Below, one piece after another: positions 1 to 10,068 of a stretch of 21,201 nt of DNA. The notes beneath the pieces were generated by a model that did not search any database, was not told the origin of the DNA, and worked only from the letters and a program-made list of their open reading frames with translations. Origin of the DNA: Pelargonium cotyledonis (taxonomy: Eukaryota; Streptophyta; Magnoliopsida; Geraniales; Geraniaceae); the NCBI GenBank assembly GCA_036897625.1, contig JAYMTA010001206.1, positions 1 to 21,201 on the forward strand, in the 5' to 3' direction. Position 1 is the first letter of the stretch, and every line of letters begins with the position of its first letter. The position numbers and the translations under genes are program-made.

Positions 1-310
1 CCCATCTCCTCCCATTTGCCACAAACCCTACCTGCCGCCGCTCTCTCTATATCGCTGCCCTCTCTTCCATGTCCGACCGTCGCCGTCGGGGTGCACCAAG
101 CCACCTCTCCCCACTCTTCTTTCCGAGAAACACCATCCACGGTGGAGCCATCTCCCACTCCCATCTCCTCCCATTTTCTGCCACAAACCCCTGCCCGCCG
201 TGGTGGACGATGGTCGATTTTGGTTCAATTTCCTCTATGCGATGTGTTGCTCGCGGCTTCCAGCACTGTATTTGTTAATTTCTCACCCGATTTTGGCTTA
301 TCTCTCAGGT
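1..310. other. CT-rich leader-like stretch with an internal repeat
   Basis: This stretch is rich in C and T and resembles a plant 5' untranslated leader. The opening block at 1-39 recurs in slightly altered form at 160-200 (CCCATCTCCTCCCATTT followed by GCCACAAACC), so part of it was duplicated about 159 bp apart. An open frame on the plus strand from 16 to 483 looks like a by-product of low stop density: its residues have no domain character and it runs into AT-rich DNA. It could be the first exon of a gene whose next exon lies at 751-821, but nothing proves the link. Confidence 0.3.
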
Positions 311-750
311 ATTTTTGTTCCGTACTTCATGATGTCCATGTTTCAGTTGTTTGGCAAGGTTTGATTCTTCATTTGGAGCAATTGAATTTTTATTCGTTCA
401 GTTGTTTGGTAAGTTCCAATTCTTTGTATAGAATAATTCAATTGTGCTCTTGGTTCGAACAGGCGTCAATTTGTATTATTTGAACAACAAATGCATTTTA
501 TTCCAGTTCTCTCTCTTTGTTAAAGGTGGGCACCATGACTTGCGTATGAAATGTATAGTTCTCAGGGACATTATGCTTTCAGCAACATATTTTTACCACA
601 GTTTTCGCCTAAGGTATATTTAAAGTGATTATATCTTTACTTCATTGTGTGTATGCTCGACACATTAAGACATAATTGTATTTAGAAATTAATGTTAGCA
701 TTTTTGTTAAGTTGATATACATATTGATACAGAATAAGTGACAATATGCA

Positions 751-821
751 GGTTGCACTATACTGCCGGAAGTTTTAAAAGTAGTTACTGATCTTGCCGG
801 AGCTCCTCCTGATCGCCTAAG
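751..821 (+). other. Exon-like segment, unidentified protein
   Basis: A 71-bp segment is preceded by an acceptor-like ATGCAG and followed by a donor-like AG|GTATGATATG. In one frame it reads CTILPEVLKVVTDLAGAPP and then DRLR, which looks like genuine helical protein and unlike the surrounding AT-rich DNA. I do not recognise the family. It may be one exon of a gene starting near the left edge, or a gene fragment duplicated or carried here by a transposon. No convincing next exon is visible to the right, which favours a fragment or a truncated gene. Confidence 0.35.
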
Positions 822-1350
822 GTATGATATGTTTCTCAAGGTTTATGAGTTTTTTTTTTTATCATTTTAATTGTTTATGGTATTGTTTGAACTCTCTACT
901 GGGTTGTTGAAAACATTTATAATACATTATAGAATGTGGTGTTTATAATTTTGTTTGGGATAGTTACCAGTAAATGGTATTATTTTTGTTCCAAATCAGT
1001 CATTGTCATAAATTTTGTCAGAGCTCCTCCTTCTGGTCACTGGCACTATATATTTCTATTTATTTTTGGGTTATTTTTAACATTTAATTGTGTATGGATT
1101 GTGCTCTCTATTGGTTTGTTGTAAAAAGAATTTAAGATAGAAAATGTGATGTTTTCAATTCAATCCTAATTTTGTTTCAATATGATGTAAGGAAATAGAA
1201 TATAATTCACAATATGTAAACACTATCTCTTAAACTGCCATTTGATTGTTAGAATTAATGAATTCAATTATGTCACCAAAATCAAACACAAATCATGTTT
1301 ACAATAGCATTTTAATTGTTTATGGGGTTTGTGTTTTCTACCGGGTTGTT
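800..1350. repeat. Degenerate tandem triplication, unit about 220 bp
   Basis: The marker CATTTTAATTGTTTATGG followed by CTCTCTACTGGGTTGTTG occurs at 863-909, in altered form at 1081-1121, and again at 1308-1350. A second marker, GAGCTCCTCCT, occurs at 800-810 and 1021-1031. The spacings are about 218-227 bp, so this is an old tandem triplication. The first unit includes the end of the exon-like segment at 751-821. Confidence 0.5.
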
Positions 1351-1430
1351 GCTCGCTCACTCCCAAGATTGTTCAATTTTACCCCCACTTATTTGATTTA
1401 TGTAGCAACTATAATTGGAAACGAGAAAAT

Positions 1431-1506
1431 GATTCATGTTTTTTTTTTATAGGAGAATAAAACATGAATCAGTTTCTCACGCGCATGAGGCTCTGATTCA
1501 TGTTTT
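1431..1506. repeat. Inverted repeat (hairpin)
   Basis: AAAACATGAATCAG at 1459-1472 is the exact reverse complement of CTGATTCATGTTTT at 1493-1506. The 20-nt loop contains a further CTCA/TGAG pairing. A third copy of GATTCATGTTTT begins at 1431, so the central arm could pair either way. It may be a remnant of a small foldback element. Confidence 0.5.
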
Positions 1507-2552
1507 GTTGACTATACTACTAGCATGCAAAACACGTTTGCAAACTAATAACGTGGAAATGTTTCACATTCAATAACCATAGCAATCAAATCTGAACAGA
1601 TTCTTGAATAACTTACATAGGTTCTCAAGATTCTTTTACCATATAGACATGCATGGTTTGTTAGTGTTATTGTGTATAGTCAAGGCTTTTTAGGGGATAT
1701 TGAATATGTGTTCCAAATTAATCTGGCTTAAAACATTTCAAAAAAAAAAAAAGCTAAAAAAGCTCCAAGATTTAGTAAACAAGCTAATTTATTGGTCTAT
1801 TCACTGAAGGTGATATAAACAAGGTAATATGTTTCAAGCAGAAGCAGCACACGGGCGATGGTTCACTGATACTCATTTTTTGCTCTTTTTTGTTTTTTAT
1901 TTTGTTTTTCAGATGTTGTTTTAGAATGCAACACTCTTTGGGTTCCTGAAATTTGGGCCATTTTTGGGCTTGTGTGAGTATGCTGAAGCTTCTGACAGGT
2001 TTGTTGTGATTCTAAATATTCTTATGAGATACCCAAAGTTCACGATTTTCAATATATGCACTTTCTGAGATTGCTTCGAGTTTATTTATCACCACTTGGG
2101 TGATGAGATTTATTCTTTGGTTATTATGGAGTTGGAACATGTACACAAGGAATTGATTTGAGTGAGAAGTGCATTACATATTTGCATTATTGTTAAAACT
2201 TGAGTTTGAACAAAGTTGTACTTTTTTTGCACCATGTTCTACTACATTAGTGAAAAACCCGTTAAATGCCTTGCTTCCTTTCATATATCCTTAACCCTGT
2301 TAATAAGTAGCCTGATATAGTTGGACATTTCGTGAAGATAATAATAAATTATGCAAAAAGCTATGCGTAATTGATATGCAGGAACTCTGAATCTCCTTCA
2401 CCCTACCTCCACCTCTTTGTTTCTTCATGACTAAATAAGTAAAGAACTGCACCTCTATACCCTTGCATAACATGAGGGAAGAGACACAAATGTGTAAGTC
2501 TCTCATTGTTAGCACATGACAATTTACTTTTTAGAATCCCATTACATATATT
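1507..2552. other. AT-rich intergenic DNA, nothing recognised
   Basis: This stretch is AT-rich with homopolymer runs (for example poly-A at about 1740-1752). I see no open frame with protein character, no RNA gene, and no transposon ends. Confidence 0.6.
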
Positions 2553-2688
2553 ATAGAAAATCACATCTAAATACTAAATACCGAAGTTGAAGTTTGTTTA
2601 ACTATTTTAATATTTTTAAAATAGAAAATCACATCTAGATACTAAATACCGAAGTTGAAGTTTGTTTAACTATTTTAATATTTTTAAA
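2553..2688. repeat. 68-bp tandem duplication
   Basis: Two head-to-tail copies occupy 2553-2620 and 2621-2688 and begin ATAGAAAATCACATCTA. They differ by a single substitution (CTAAATAC versus CTAGATAC), so the duplication is young compared with the diverged sequence around it. Confidence 0.9.
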
Positions 2689-3885
2689 ATATACTATGTT
2701 GTCAGGTTCATATTTAGTAGTAATAGCGGAGCGTGGATGAGGTAAACCTATTGTTGCTTTGCTGTGTCATTTCATATATATAACTTTATATTGTTATAAT
2801 AATACAGAGAATGATGGAGTCTTAATTTTTTCGGTTGCTACATATTGCACATAAGACTCCCGGTATTTATTTGTCATATTAGATCAATGTAATACTAAGG
2901 TGAACTATCTTCTACTTACATAAGTGTCATTTGTGTACAATTTTGTTCTAATGAACTCATGAGAAGTAACTACAAAAAAAGAAGACAGTTTGTACATGTA
3001 TATTATATTCCATTAAATATTTGATAAAAATTAAAGGTTTAACTAGATCCAGTTTGTGAGAATCATGATCACCTTTATATCATATCATCTCACTTATGGT
3101 TCATCATTTGTGATTCTTGATGCATGAGTTCAATAATCCAGATTTTGTTCATTATTTTGTGTTATTTGCTTATTTGACTACTTCAGAATTTGAGTTGCAG
3201 GTACAGATGAGCAACTTAAATGAGGTTTGAAATAAAAAATTTACAATATTTGATGTTTACTTATGTCTTTTTTTTATGTATATAAAAATTTGATTATTTT
3301 TATATAAAAGGCGTAAAATAACTAATTTCTATTATGTTAGTTGCAGATCATATATATCATCCAAGCTGTATGAAATATACAAGTATCAAAAGCTGGAAGA
3401 TTATTAACCTATTTTATAAATTTATCATTTTCTAATTTTTCTGATACATTTGTAATTTTCTGTAATTTTATTGTAAGTAAACTAAATAGTTATATTAGTG
3501 ATTAATTAGTTTGTATAACAATTTTTGTCATTTTATCTCGAGTATTTTTATACTTTGACACTTTAACCATTAACACCTATGCATGGTAAATTAGAAAGCA
3601 CGTAAAGAAAACTCACTCACACAGTAAATTTTTTTAATCGGACTTGGATTAAAAAATTTAAATGATTAATGAACAGAAAAACCTGAGGGAAGCCGGGTTC
3701 GAAAACTAGTCACATATAAACAAATAGTTAAACTTTACTAATTCAACATATACTTATGTCATTATTTTTTTTAGTTATTCAAATCTTTTGCAACATTTGT
3801 ATTTCACTAATAACTCATAATTTATAAATTGGACGTTAAATTATAAATCATAAATCAAAATCTTAAACCCTAATAAAATCGGAAA
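2689..3885. other. AT-rich intergenic DNA, nothing recognised
   Basis: This is very AT-rich sequence with no credible coding frame on either strand. A tRNA-B-box-like GGGTTCGAAA at 3694-3703 has no matching A box, and I do not call it a tRNA or SINE. Confidence 0.6.
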
Positions 3886-4220
3886 TTTAATTTGCTCGCA
3901 ATTTGCGAGCACTTTCCGAGCAATTTGCTAGCAAGATAAAACTATAAAGTTAAAAATATAAATAAATTTTTAATTGCTCAATTCTTGCGAGCAATTAGCG
4001 AGGGATAAATTGCTCTCAAACGTAGTGAGCAAATTGCGAGCACTTTGCAAGGAAACTTCTGGCGCCAAATCTTGGCGCCCAAATTTGGGAGATTTTAATA
4101 TTTCTGAGCAATTTACCAAGCAAAATGCGAGCAAATTTTCCGTGCAGCCAAAGTCCTCACAAATTGCTCACAACTTGCGAGTAAATTTATTGCTCGGAAA
4201 ATATTGTATTTTTGGTAGTG
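3885..4220. mobile_element. CACTA-type DNA transposon end, first
   Basis: The segment ends in TTTTTGGTAGTG at 4209-4220, the reverse complement of a CACTACC-type terminus. Inward of it is a dense set of diverged motifs of the form TTGCGAGCAAATT and GAGCAATTTGC in both orientations. A short conserved terminus plus crowded subterminal repeats is the hallmark of plant CACTA (En/Spm) elements. No transposase and no opposite end are visible, so this is either a fragment or one end whose partner lies to the left of the window. The three bases after the end are ATC, but the matching duplication cannot be checked. Confidence 0.6.
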
Positions 4221-4543
4221 ATCATTGTTCAAAATTCTTCTAAAAAAATTGTAAACTGTGGCGGAAACTTGTGAGAGAAAAAATTTCGTCACACTTCCAT
4301 CACAAAATTGTCAGAAATCATATCTTTCATCATAGATACACAATTGTTACGGCAATTTCCATCACAGACATACATTTGTGACAAAAATTTCTATCACAAC
4401 CATTTGTGACATGTGATAACCCAAACAATAATAGAAATTATTTTATTACAGTTCCGTCAGAAATTACATTTTGTGACCGAACCCCACATATTTGTGTCAA
4501 AATTGTCCATCACGAATCCCGAGTTTTTTTTTTTTTTGAAGTG
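4221..4543. mobile_element. CACTA-like transposon end, second family
   Basis: Immediately right of the first terminus lies a different set of subterminal-type repeats built on TTTGTGACAAAAATTTC and ATCACAAA in both orientations. It finishes in a T-run followed by GAAGTG at 4524-4543, a slightly decayed GTAGTG terminus. It points the same way as the end at 4220 but has unrelated subterminal motifs, so it belongs to a different CACTA family, or the first element inserted close to its edge. No coding sequence is visible. Confidence 0.45.
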
Positions 4544-4830
4544 ATGTTGCGATTTCAAGTTATATTTGATAAAGTTAAGCTGAAATTCAATTTGTTCGAG
4601 TATCCTTAGATTGCGGATCAAATTTTACTTTTTGTATAAATGTATAGATTAGTGCAATTATGACCGACCCCACCTAAATTGTTATACGATAAATTCGACC
4701 GAAATTAAAATTGTAGCTTGTAGCTAGTTGAGATAGTTAGATTTGTGTTTTCCCTCTTATTTTTGTCCATGAATTTTTCTTACAAATTTGATAGAATTCA
4801 ACAAATTTATCTTTAGAATAATGTGTGCAT

Positions 4831-4848
4831 ATTTATACATAATTAATT
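4831..4848. repeat. Target-site duplication, left copy
   Basis: ATTTATACATAATTAATT here is identical to 5815-5832. The two copies exactly bracket the poly(A)-tailed retroposon on the minus strand. An 18-bp perfect duplication is typical of target-primed reverse transcription by a LINE. Confidence 0.9.
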
Positions 4849-5814
4849 TTTTTTTTTGAAAAAGAATAATCTATTTGATTATTACCGATGAATCACCGTA
4901 GTTACAACCTAAACTGAACTACAACCAGGTAAGTTTAGAATCCAAAGACCCAAACCTAAATCGCTGGTCTAACAAACCCAAACTATAAACCAAAATAAAG
5001 TCGGAAAAGAAACCTCAACAGTAGTACCGATTCCTGACGACAGGGGTCCTAGAATGAGACCTATAACGACTACTGAGGCCCGGTCGCACCAAAACGACCA
5101 ACTTGAAGTAGCGTTGCTGCTTCAAAGCAAAATAAACTACTCTCCCAAGCGGACCCCTCAATTCGGGCCCCCCGCATTTGAACTACCCACACCTTCCTCC
5201 CTCCCGAGCCGACTTCGTCGCGCCTCTATCAGTTGAAGAGCCGCCTTCTTCTTCCAAAGCCTAGTTGCCTCCCTACTCTGTCTCGTCTCGGCCACGAACA
5301 CCAACTGAGGCCGACATACCTGTACCACCTACCTCAATGTCATGCCTGCAATCAGGTTCCGAAGCCCCCTCGAGTTCTAGCAAATCACCCCATAATAGCC
5401 ACTACCGACCCCGATCACTGACGACCGCCTACCTGCCGACTACCCGTGGACTAAGCTCCTCGACCCACACTCCGATTAGCACTGCACTCCGGCCTCCGTC
5501 ACACACCCGAGCACTCAAGATGGTCTGTACAGCACCTTCTCGCCGCCGATCGAACTAGATCGCCCCAGAAAAGTCACTTGCAGCGCCGCAGGTTTCGCCG
5601 TCTCAACTATCGTCGCCCCGAAGCCGCTCCGAATCGCTGACCTATCTCCGCCGTACTCCTACAACCAATCCCTGCTTCGACGTAACGTACTCGTCGACTA
5701 CCAAACTCCAGGCCACCGTCTCCTCCCCAATACTGCTAAAAAACCTTAACCCTAACCACACGCTTCCAAAGCGGGAGAGTCCACTTTTTTAATTTTTGGA
5801 CATATGTTGTTTTT
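4849..5814 (-). mobile_element. Poly(A)-tailed non-LTR retroposon, non-coding
   Basis: A 966-bp insert lies between perfect 18-bp duplications. Read on the minus strand it begins near 5814, is GC-rich through the middle (about 5050-5700), becomes T-rich, and ends in a poly(A) tail seen as a T-run at 4847-4857. The last stretch before the tail resembles the 3' ends of plant L1 elements. No open frame of useful length exists in the sense direction; the plus-strand frames at 5054-5558 are antisense and look fortuitous. It therefore has no reverse transcriptase and was mobilised in trans. It may be an internally deleted L1 that kept only its 5' and 3' untranslated parts, or a retroposed non-coding RNA. 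The perfect duplication suggests it is fairly young. Confidence 0.8.
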
Positions 5815-5832
5815 ATTTATACATAATTAATT
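5815..5832. repeat. Target-site duplication, right copy
   Basis: This copy is identical to 4831-4848 and marks the 5' boundary of the minus-strand retroposon. Confidence 0.9.
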
Positions 5833-5946
5833 AACTAAGCAACATATATAAAAATTCATTCTTTTTTTTAAAAAGATTATATAAAAACTTGACTGTTATT
5901 TTATTACATTGAAAAGCTCAAATTGTATGAGTTAAAAGATATATTA

Positions 5947-5951
<5 letters not shown>

Positions 5952-5996
<45 letters not shown>

Positions 5997-6001
5997 GAGA
6001 G
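5952..6001. repeat. (GA)n microsatellite
   Basis: About 25 GA units with one interruption (GC near the middle). It lies just outside the 3' end of the copia fossil. Confidence 0.97.
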
Positions 6002-6084
6002 ATTATAGATATATTTTCTTATTTTGAAAATTTGGGGCAGATTTTGTGCCTTAGATGTAGGTGTTTGATGAGATGATATTATAA

Positions 6085-8400
6085 TATTTCCCCTCAAGTT
6101 GGCCCATGAAGATTTAAAATGCTCAACTTGCCAATCAACTCATGAAAACAATCCCGCCCAAGTGTCTTAGTGAATGTGTCTACTAATTGCAATTGCTAGA
6201 AATAGGTCGACGAACAAGTGTCTATTTTTGCAACTTTTCATAAAATAAGGGAACAAGCTCAAGTTGTGGAGCTTTCAAGTCACACAAGAGCCACCACAAC
6301 CAAATTATTTCCTTACTTGTGATGACTATACCTCGATATTAGAAGGACATGAGACTGCTGATTGTTTCTTAGACCGCCAAGAGAAAGGTGACAAACCAAG
6401 AAAATTATGTAGCCAGTTGTAGATCTGCATGTGTCAGAACATACAACCCAATTAGCGTCGCTATAAACTCATAATGACAAAACATTACTTGCAGGCAATA
6501 GAATACCTTGCCTAGGATTTGCTTTGAGGTAGTGCAATACATGATACTCAACATCAATGTGTGGTTGTTTAAGAGCATGCATGAACTGGCTCAAGATATG
6601 GACTACATAACTAATATCCAGTTAGGTGGTGGTGAGATAGAGATATCAACCCACGAGTCACATGTATTGTCCTGCATCACTTGGGGTGTTAGTGTTTGTT
6701 GATAGGTGAACTTGTTGCAAATGAAATGAAGTGGGCTTCCATCATGTGAGGCCTCAATCTGCAAGAATATGGAGCGTGTAATTGTATTGACTGAGTGCAA
6801 TCTCGATTGGTGATCATGTTAGATCAAATTAATCATAACACACACAATTATTAGAAACATAGACATACCGAAATCCATTGATGCTTTTCGAGTATGAGCT
6901 CGTAAGATTGCGGGAATTCATCTTCCTCAACTCACAGTCTTTTAGCCTCTCTGATGAGTAGAGATTTTACAGAAGATGACTTTGGTATATTGGGGACCTT
7001 TACCTCTCATGTTCTATTTATAGAGTTCACAACTAGGGTTCCCATTAAACCCTAATTGTACTCTAATTAGGTTTTTAATAATTGAGCCCATATCTTATTT
7101 TAGTTTCTAATATGGGGTTGGCCAATTATCTATAGCCCACAATTAGTTATTGGGTCTATTTATTAAAAAACCCAACAGATCGAGCCACCTAAACTCCGTG
7201 AAAATATTTAAGTGTAACCAAATCCTTGATGTTAAACTTAGAATTCAAATATTGTTTCAATCATTGGATGCATGTAGAATCGGTACCGGTGACTATTATA
7301 TCATCTCCATAAATTATTACAGCCACGAAAGAAGCACCATTGCGGTATGTAAATAATGAATGATCTGCATGTGAATGCTTGAAGCCAATATGGACATGAG
7401 GGTTGTTGTGAACTTTAGTGGTATCTTCATATACACTTGTTCATGTAAATCTCCATGTAAGAACGCATTGTTGTTGTCAAATTGGTGAAGAGGCCAATTA
7501 CGAGCAGAGGCAATTGTCAAGAGACAACGTACAAGCACCAACTTAGCCACTAGTGCAAACGTCTCATTATAGTCTACCCCTTCTATTTGAGTACAGTCTT
7601 TTGCAACCAATTGAGCTTTGTAATGCTCAATACTACCATCCGACTTGTATTTAACCTTGTACATCCATTTCAAATCGATGGCCTGCTTTTCAAGAAGGAA
7701 GGGAACAAGGCTCTATGTGTTATGGAGTTGAAACTAACACTCCTCGTTATTGGATGATCGAAAGACTACGTGTTGGATGGATTGGTAAATCAATAGCATA
7801 ATCCAATGGCGGCTGAGCCAAAGGGAAAATATTTTTTATCTAAATTCCAAGTGGTCTAACTAAATTCATCTACTATTGTCAAAAAAATAAGGACAACACG
7901 AAAAATAAGGTGTTCCATAAAGTCCTCAAATATCACAATGAACTAATTCAAAAATATGCAGTGACTTAATAAGATGCACAGGGAAAGGAAGTCGGGTTTG
8001 TTTTTCTCTACAACATGCATCACAATGTGATATTTCAATATTATCAGAAAAATGGGGTAAGTTTGGTATCAAAAGAATTCGACTCACCGACACGTAACCT
8101 AATCTTCGATGCCACAACTCTACATTGTCTTGTTGTTGTGCTACCAATTCCATCTATTCCTTTGAAAGTTCAAAATAGTGAAGGCTATTTTGCATTCTTC
8201 TCGAGCCAATAAGCTTTCTCTAGTACAAGTCCTGAATCACACAATTCAAATCGCGTGTCAATTTACTAACTGATATCAAATTAAAACAGATTTTAGAAAC
8301 TTCCAAAATCCATTCAAGGGTTAGTTTGTTGTCAAGATTCACTTGACTCACAGATTTTACACCAACTGTTTTTCCATTTGGTATTTGAAACTAGCGATGA
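6085..8400 (-). mobile_element. Ty1/copia retrotransposon fossil, minus strand
   Basis: This is a decayed copia element reading right to left. Recognisable parts, in order: a GAG-pre-integrase region (LWHRRLGYVSVSRI and CDACCREKQTRLPFP, about 7930-8150, with SVSKLTRDLNC-like sequence to its right); reverse transcriptase (KWMYKVKYKSDGSIEHYKAQ and NNNAFLHGDLHEQVYM at about 7420-7673, and a YGDDIIVTG-type active-site region at about 7290-7310); RNase H (RSTTGYIIFLG at about 6395-6430); and the C-terminal end at about 6090-6180. Much of gag and most of the integrase region is absent. Flanking LTRs are not recognisable. It is a fossil with many breaks and clearly old. A probable solo LTR of another family interrupts it at 6817-7177. 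Confidence 0.88.
6817..7177 (-). mobile_element. Probable solo LTR inside the copia fossil
   Basis: This 361-bp segment begins TGTTAGATC and ends AAAACCCAACA, so it has the inverted TGTT...AACA ends of an LTR. Its flanks read GATCA on the left and GATCG on the right, a near-perfect 5-bp duplication. A TATAAATA box on the minus strand (7015-7022) sits where an LTR promoter would be. Right of it the copia reverse-transcriptase region stops abruptly near its GIEVARS-like motif, and copia-related sequence resumes only further left. This fits a later insertion into the older element. It is a solo LTR fossil with no internal part; its own family is not clear. Confidence 0.6.
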
Positions 8401-8934
8401 TAACTTGTTTTTGTATGTGTTATCTGACCCTAAGTAATGTCAAAAGTGACACGTTTATTGTGAAATTCACCTTAATATAGGTTTGAATTATATTGTTTTT
8501 ATCATTTTACTCCCAAAGTATCATCATCAACCTCTTGTGGATCACTTTATGATTTTTAAGTGTTTTTCTCGAATTTAATCCTTTTTCGCTCATTTTTAGT
8601 GGATATTACACTTGTGGTATTTTTAACGTCTAATTCATGTTTGGAAAAGTGAGGATACAGTAAGGATGTGAGCTTGGATGGAGAAAACGAGAAAAAGAAT
8701 GAGTTTATAGCTGATGCCACAACGAAAATCAAGTCACGTCGCGACGCCATTGAAATTAAACAATGCATATGAATATGATAATTACGCTGCACATCTAGGG
8801 TTTTCCAGCTGTCAAACACTTTTCCTACAAAAACTTAGAGAGAGAAACAAGGGAATCATCCGAGATGAATTGACATTCCTCGTCGTGGCCTTGGTAGGGA
8901 CAGACTATGGCTTGGCTTTGATAGACAGTGTTCA
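8401..8934. other. No gene recognised; retroelement-like non-coding DNA
   Basis: AT-rich sequence without a convincing open frame. Its style resembles the untranslated parts of plant LTR elements, but no boundary is visible. It may be the continuation of the material at 10100-10440, interrupted by the GC-rich insert at 8935-10009. Confidence 0.35.
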
Positions 8935-10009
8935 TAAGTGGCATGACCGTTCCCGGATGGCTTGGACCATCCTTGAATAGATGGCCTCACTTAGGCAGCT
9001 CAAGCCATCCTTAGATGGATGACGGGCATGGATGGATGGGAAGGACATCGAGGTTTGAGGATGGATGGATCTACACAGACGGATCCATCGCTTGGTTGGA
9101 CAGATGTAAGGGTAGATGTCATGGCAGGCTCGCATGGTCCAGACGGTTGGCTCGCGCACATGGGTGGGAAGGATGACCACCATGAGCGACTTGGGCCAAT
9201 TAACATCCAGGGAAGTTATCCATGACGAGACGGACGCGTGGGCGGGTTGGGTCAGATTACTTCCACAAAAGTTATCCATGGAAAACTTCCGCAGTCGGGT
9301 GGTCCGTGGCTTTTGCAGATAGACTCAAACGGCTTGGGTCGTCCATGGATGAGCTTGGATCCACAGATGAAGGCCGGATGGTCTTAGATGAATCATGGAT
9401 GGGCCAAGACATGGTTGGATGAGGCGTGGATGGGCCAAGTCATGGGATGGCAGAGCTAGTCCACGGCTGAGGCGTTGTCCCGTACAGACGTTGGTCCTGG
9501 TCTGTGACTTGGGCGGCGACTCAAACAGATATTGGTCCTGGTCTACGGCTTAGGCGACGTCTCGTATAAACGTTGGTCCTAGTCTGCGGCTTGGGGCAGC
9601 CAAAGATTTGGTTCCATGGATGGACGGTCTGGGATGACTTGTCATGGTGGGATAGATCCATACAGATGACTATGAATGGAAACGACTTGGCTCGGGCCTT
9701 GGTAACGTCTTGGAAGTCATGGTACCTTGGCTCGAGTACTTGACTATGTGAGACTCGTCTCATGACTTTAGGTCGCCGCCGCCTCAAGAGTCTTCCATCA
9801 ACGCTTGGCACGTGCAATGGCTTCGGGGACCGCCAAACATTATTGGTCATCGTCGGCATGATGGGATTTAACTTTTGGAGACTTGTGATCTCCTTGACTT
9901 TGTAATCTCGAGATGGTCTCTAGACCATGGACTTGCATGACAGGGCGTTCGGGCACAACGTGTCGGCTTGTGACTCGTCAAATTACTTATTATTTTTCGG
10001 GTGTCATCA
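8935..10009 (-). mobile_element. GC-rich relic, copy 1 (probable LTR fossil)
   Basis: A GC-rich block stands out sharply from its AT-rich surroundings. It shares with 11880-12810 the motif GGATGGCTTGGACCATCCTT (8955-8974), the minisatellite at 9463-9597, and a similar right end running through ...GATGGTCTCTAGACCA... to a TCATCA end at 10009. Read on the minus strand the edge is TGATGACACCCG, which fits an LTR beginning with TG. It lacks the promoter-like part seen in copy 2. I read it as an LTR-retrotransposon relic, probably Ty3/gypsy-like, broken and old. No protein domain is visible, so the class is uncertain. Confidence 0.4.
9463..9597. repeat. Minisatellite, about 3 units of about 40 bp
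   Basis: About three diverged units, each built around GTCTCGTATAAACGTTGGTC and CTGCGGCTTGGGCG. They are homologous to the larger array at 12204-12492. Confidence 0.7.
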
Positions 10010-10011
<2 letters not shown>

Positions 10012-10054
<43 letters not shown>

Positions 10055-10068
10055 CTCTCTCTCTCTCT
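10012..10068. repeat. (CT)n microsatellite
   Basis: About 28 CT units with two short interruptions (TTG). It directly abuts the right edge of the GC-rich relic. Confidence 0.97.

Noticed and set aside
16-483. 155-codon open frame on the plus strand
   Set aside because: The CT-rich leader-like part gives a low stop density; the rest is AT-rich and the peptide has no domain character.
2966-2985. AACTACAAAAAAAGAAG as the left end of a CACTA element
   Set aside because: The first bases do not match CACTA and no subterminal repeats follow it.
3694-3703. GGGTTCGAAA, a tRNA/SINE B-box-like motif
   Set aside because: There is no A box at the right distance and no cloverleaf or poly(A) tail; a chance match is likely.
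5054-5558. Overlapping plus-strand open frames
   Set aside because: They are antisense to the poly(A)-tailed retroposon and arise from its GC-rich composition.
9521-9859. 112-codon minus-strand open frame
   Set aside because: It lies in the GC-rich relic and overlaps the minisatellite; no recognisable domain.
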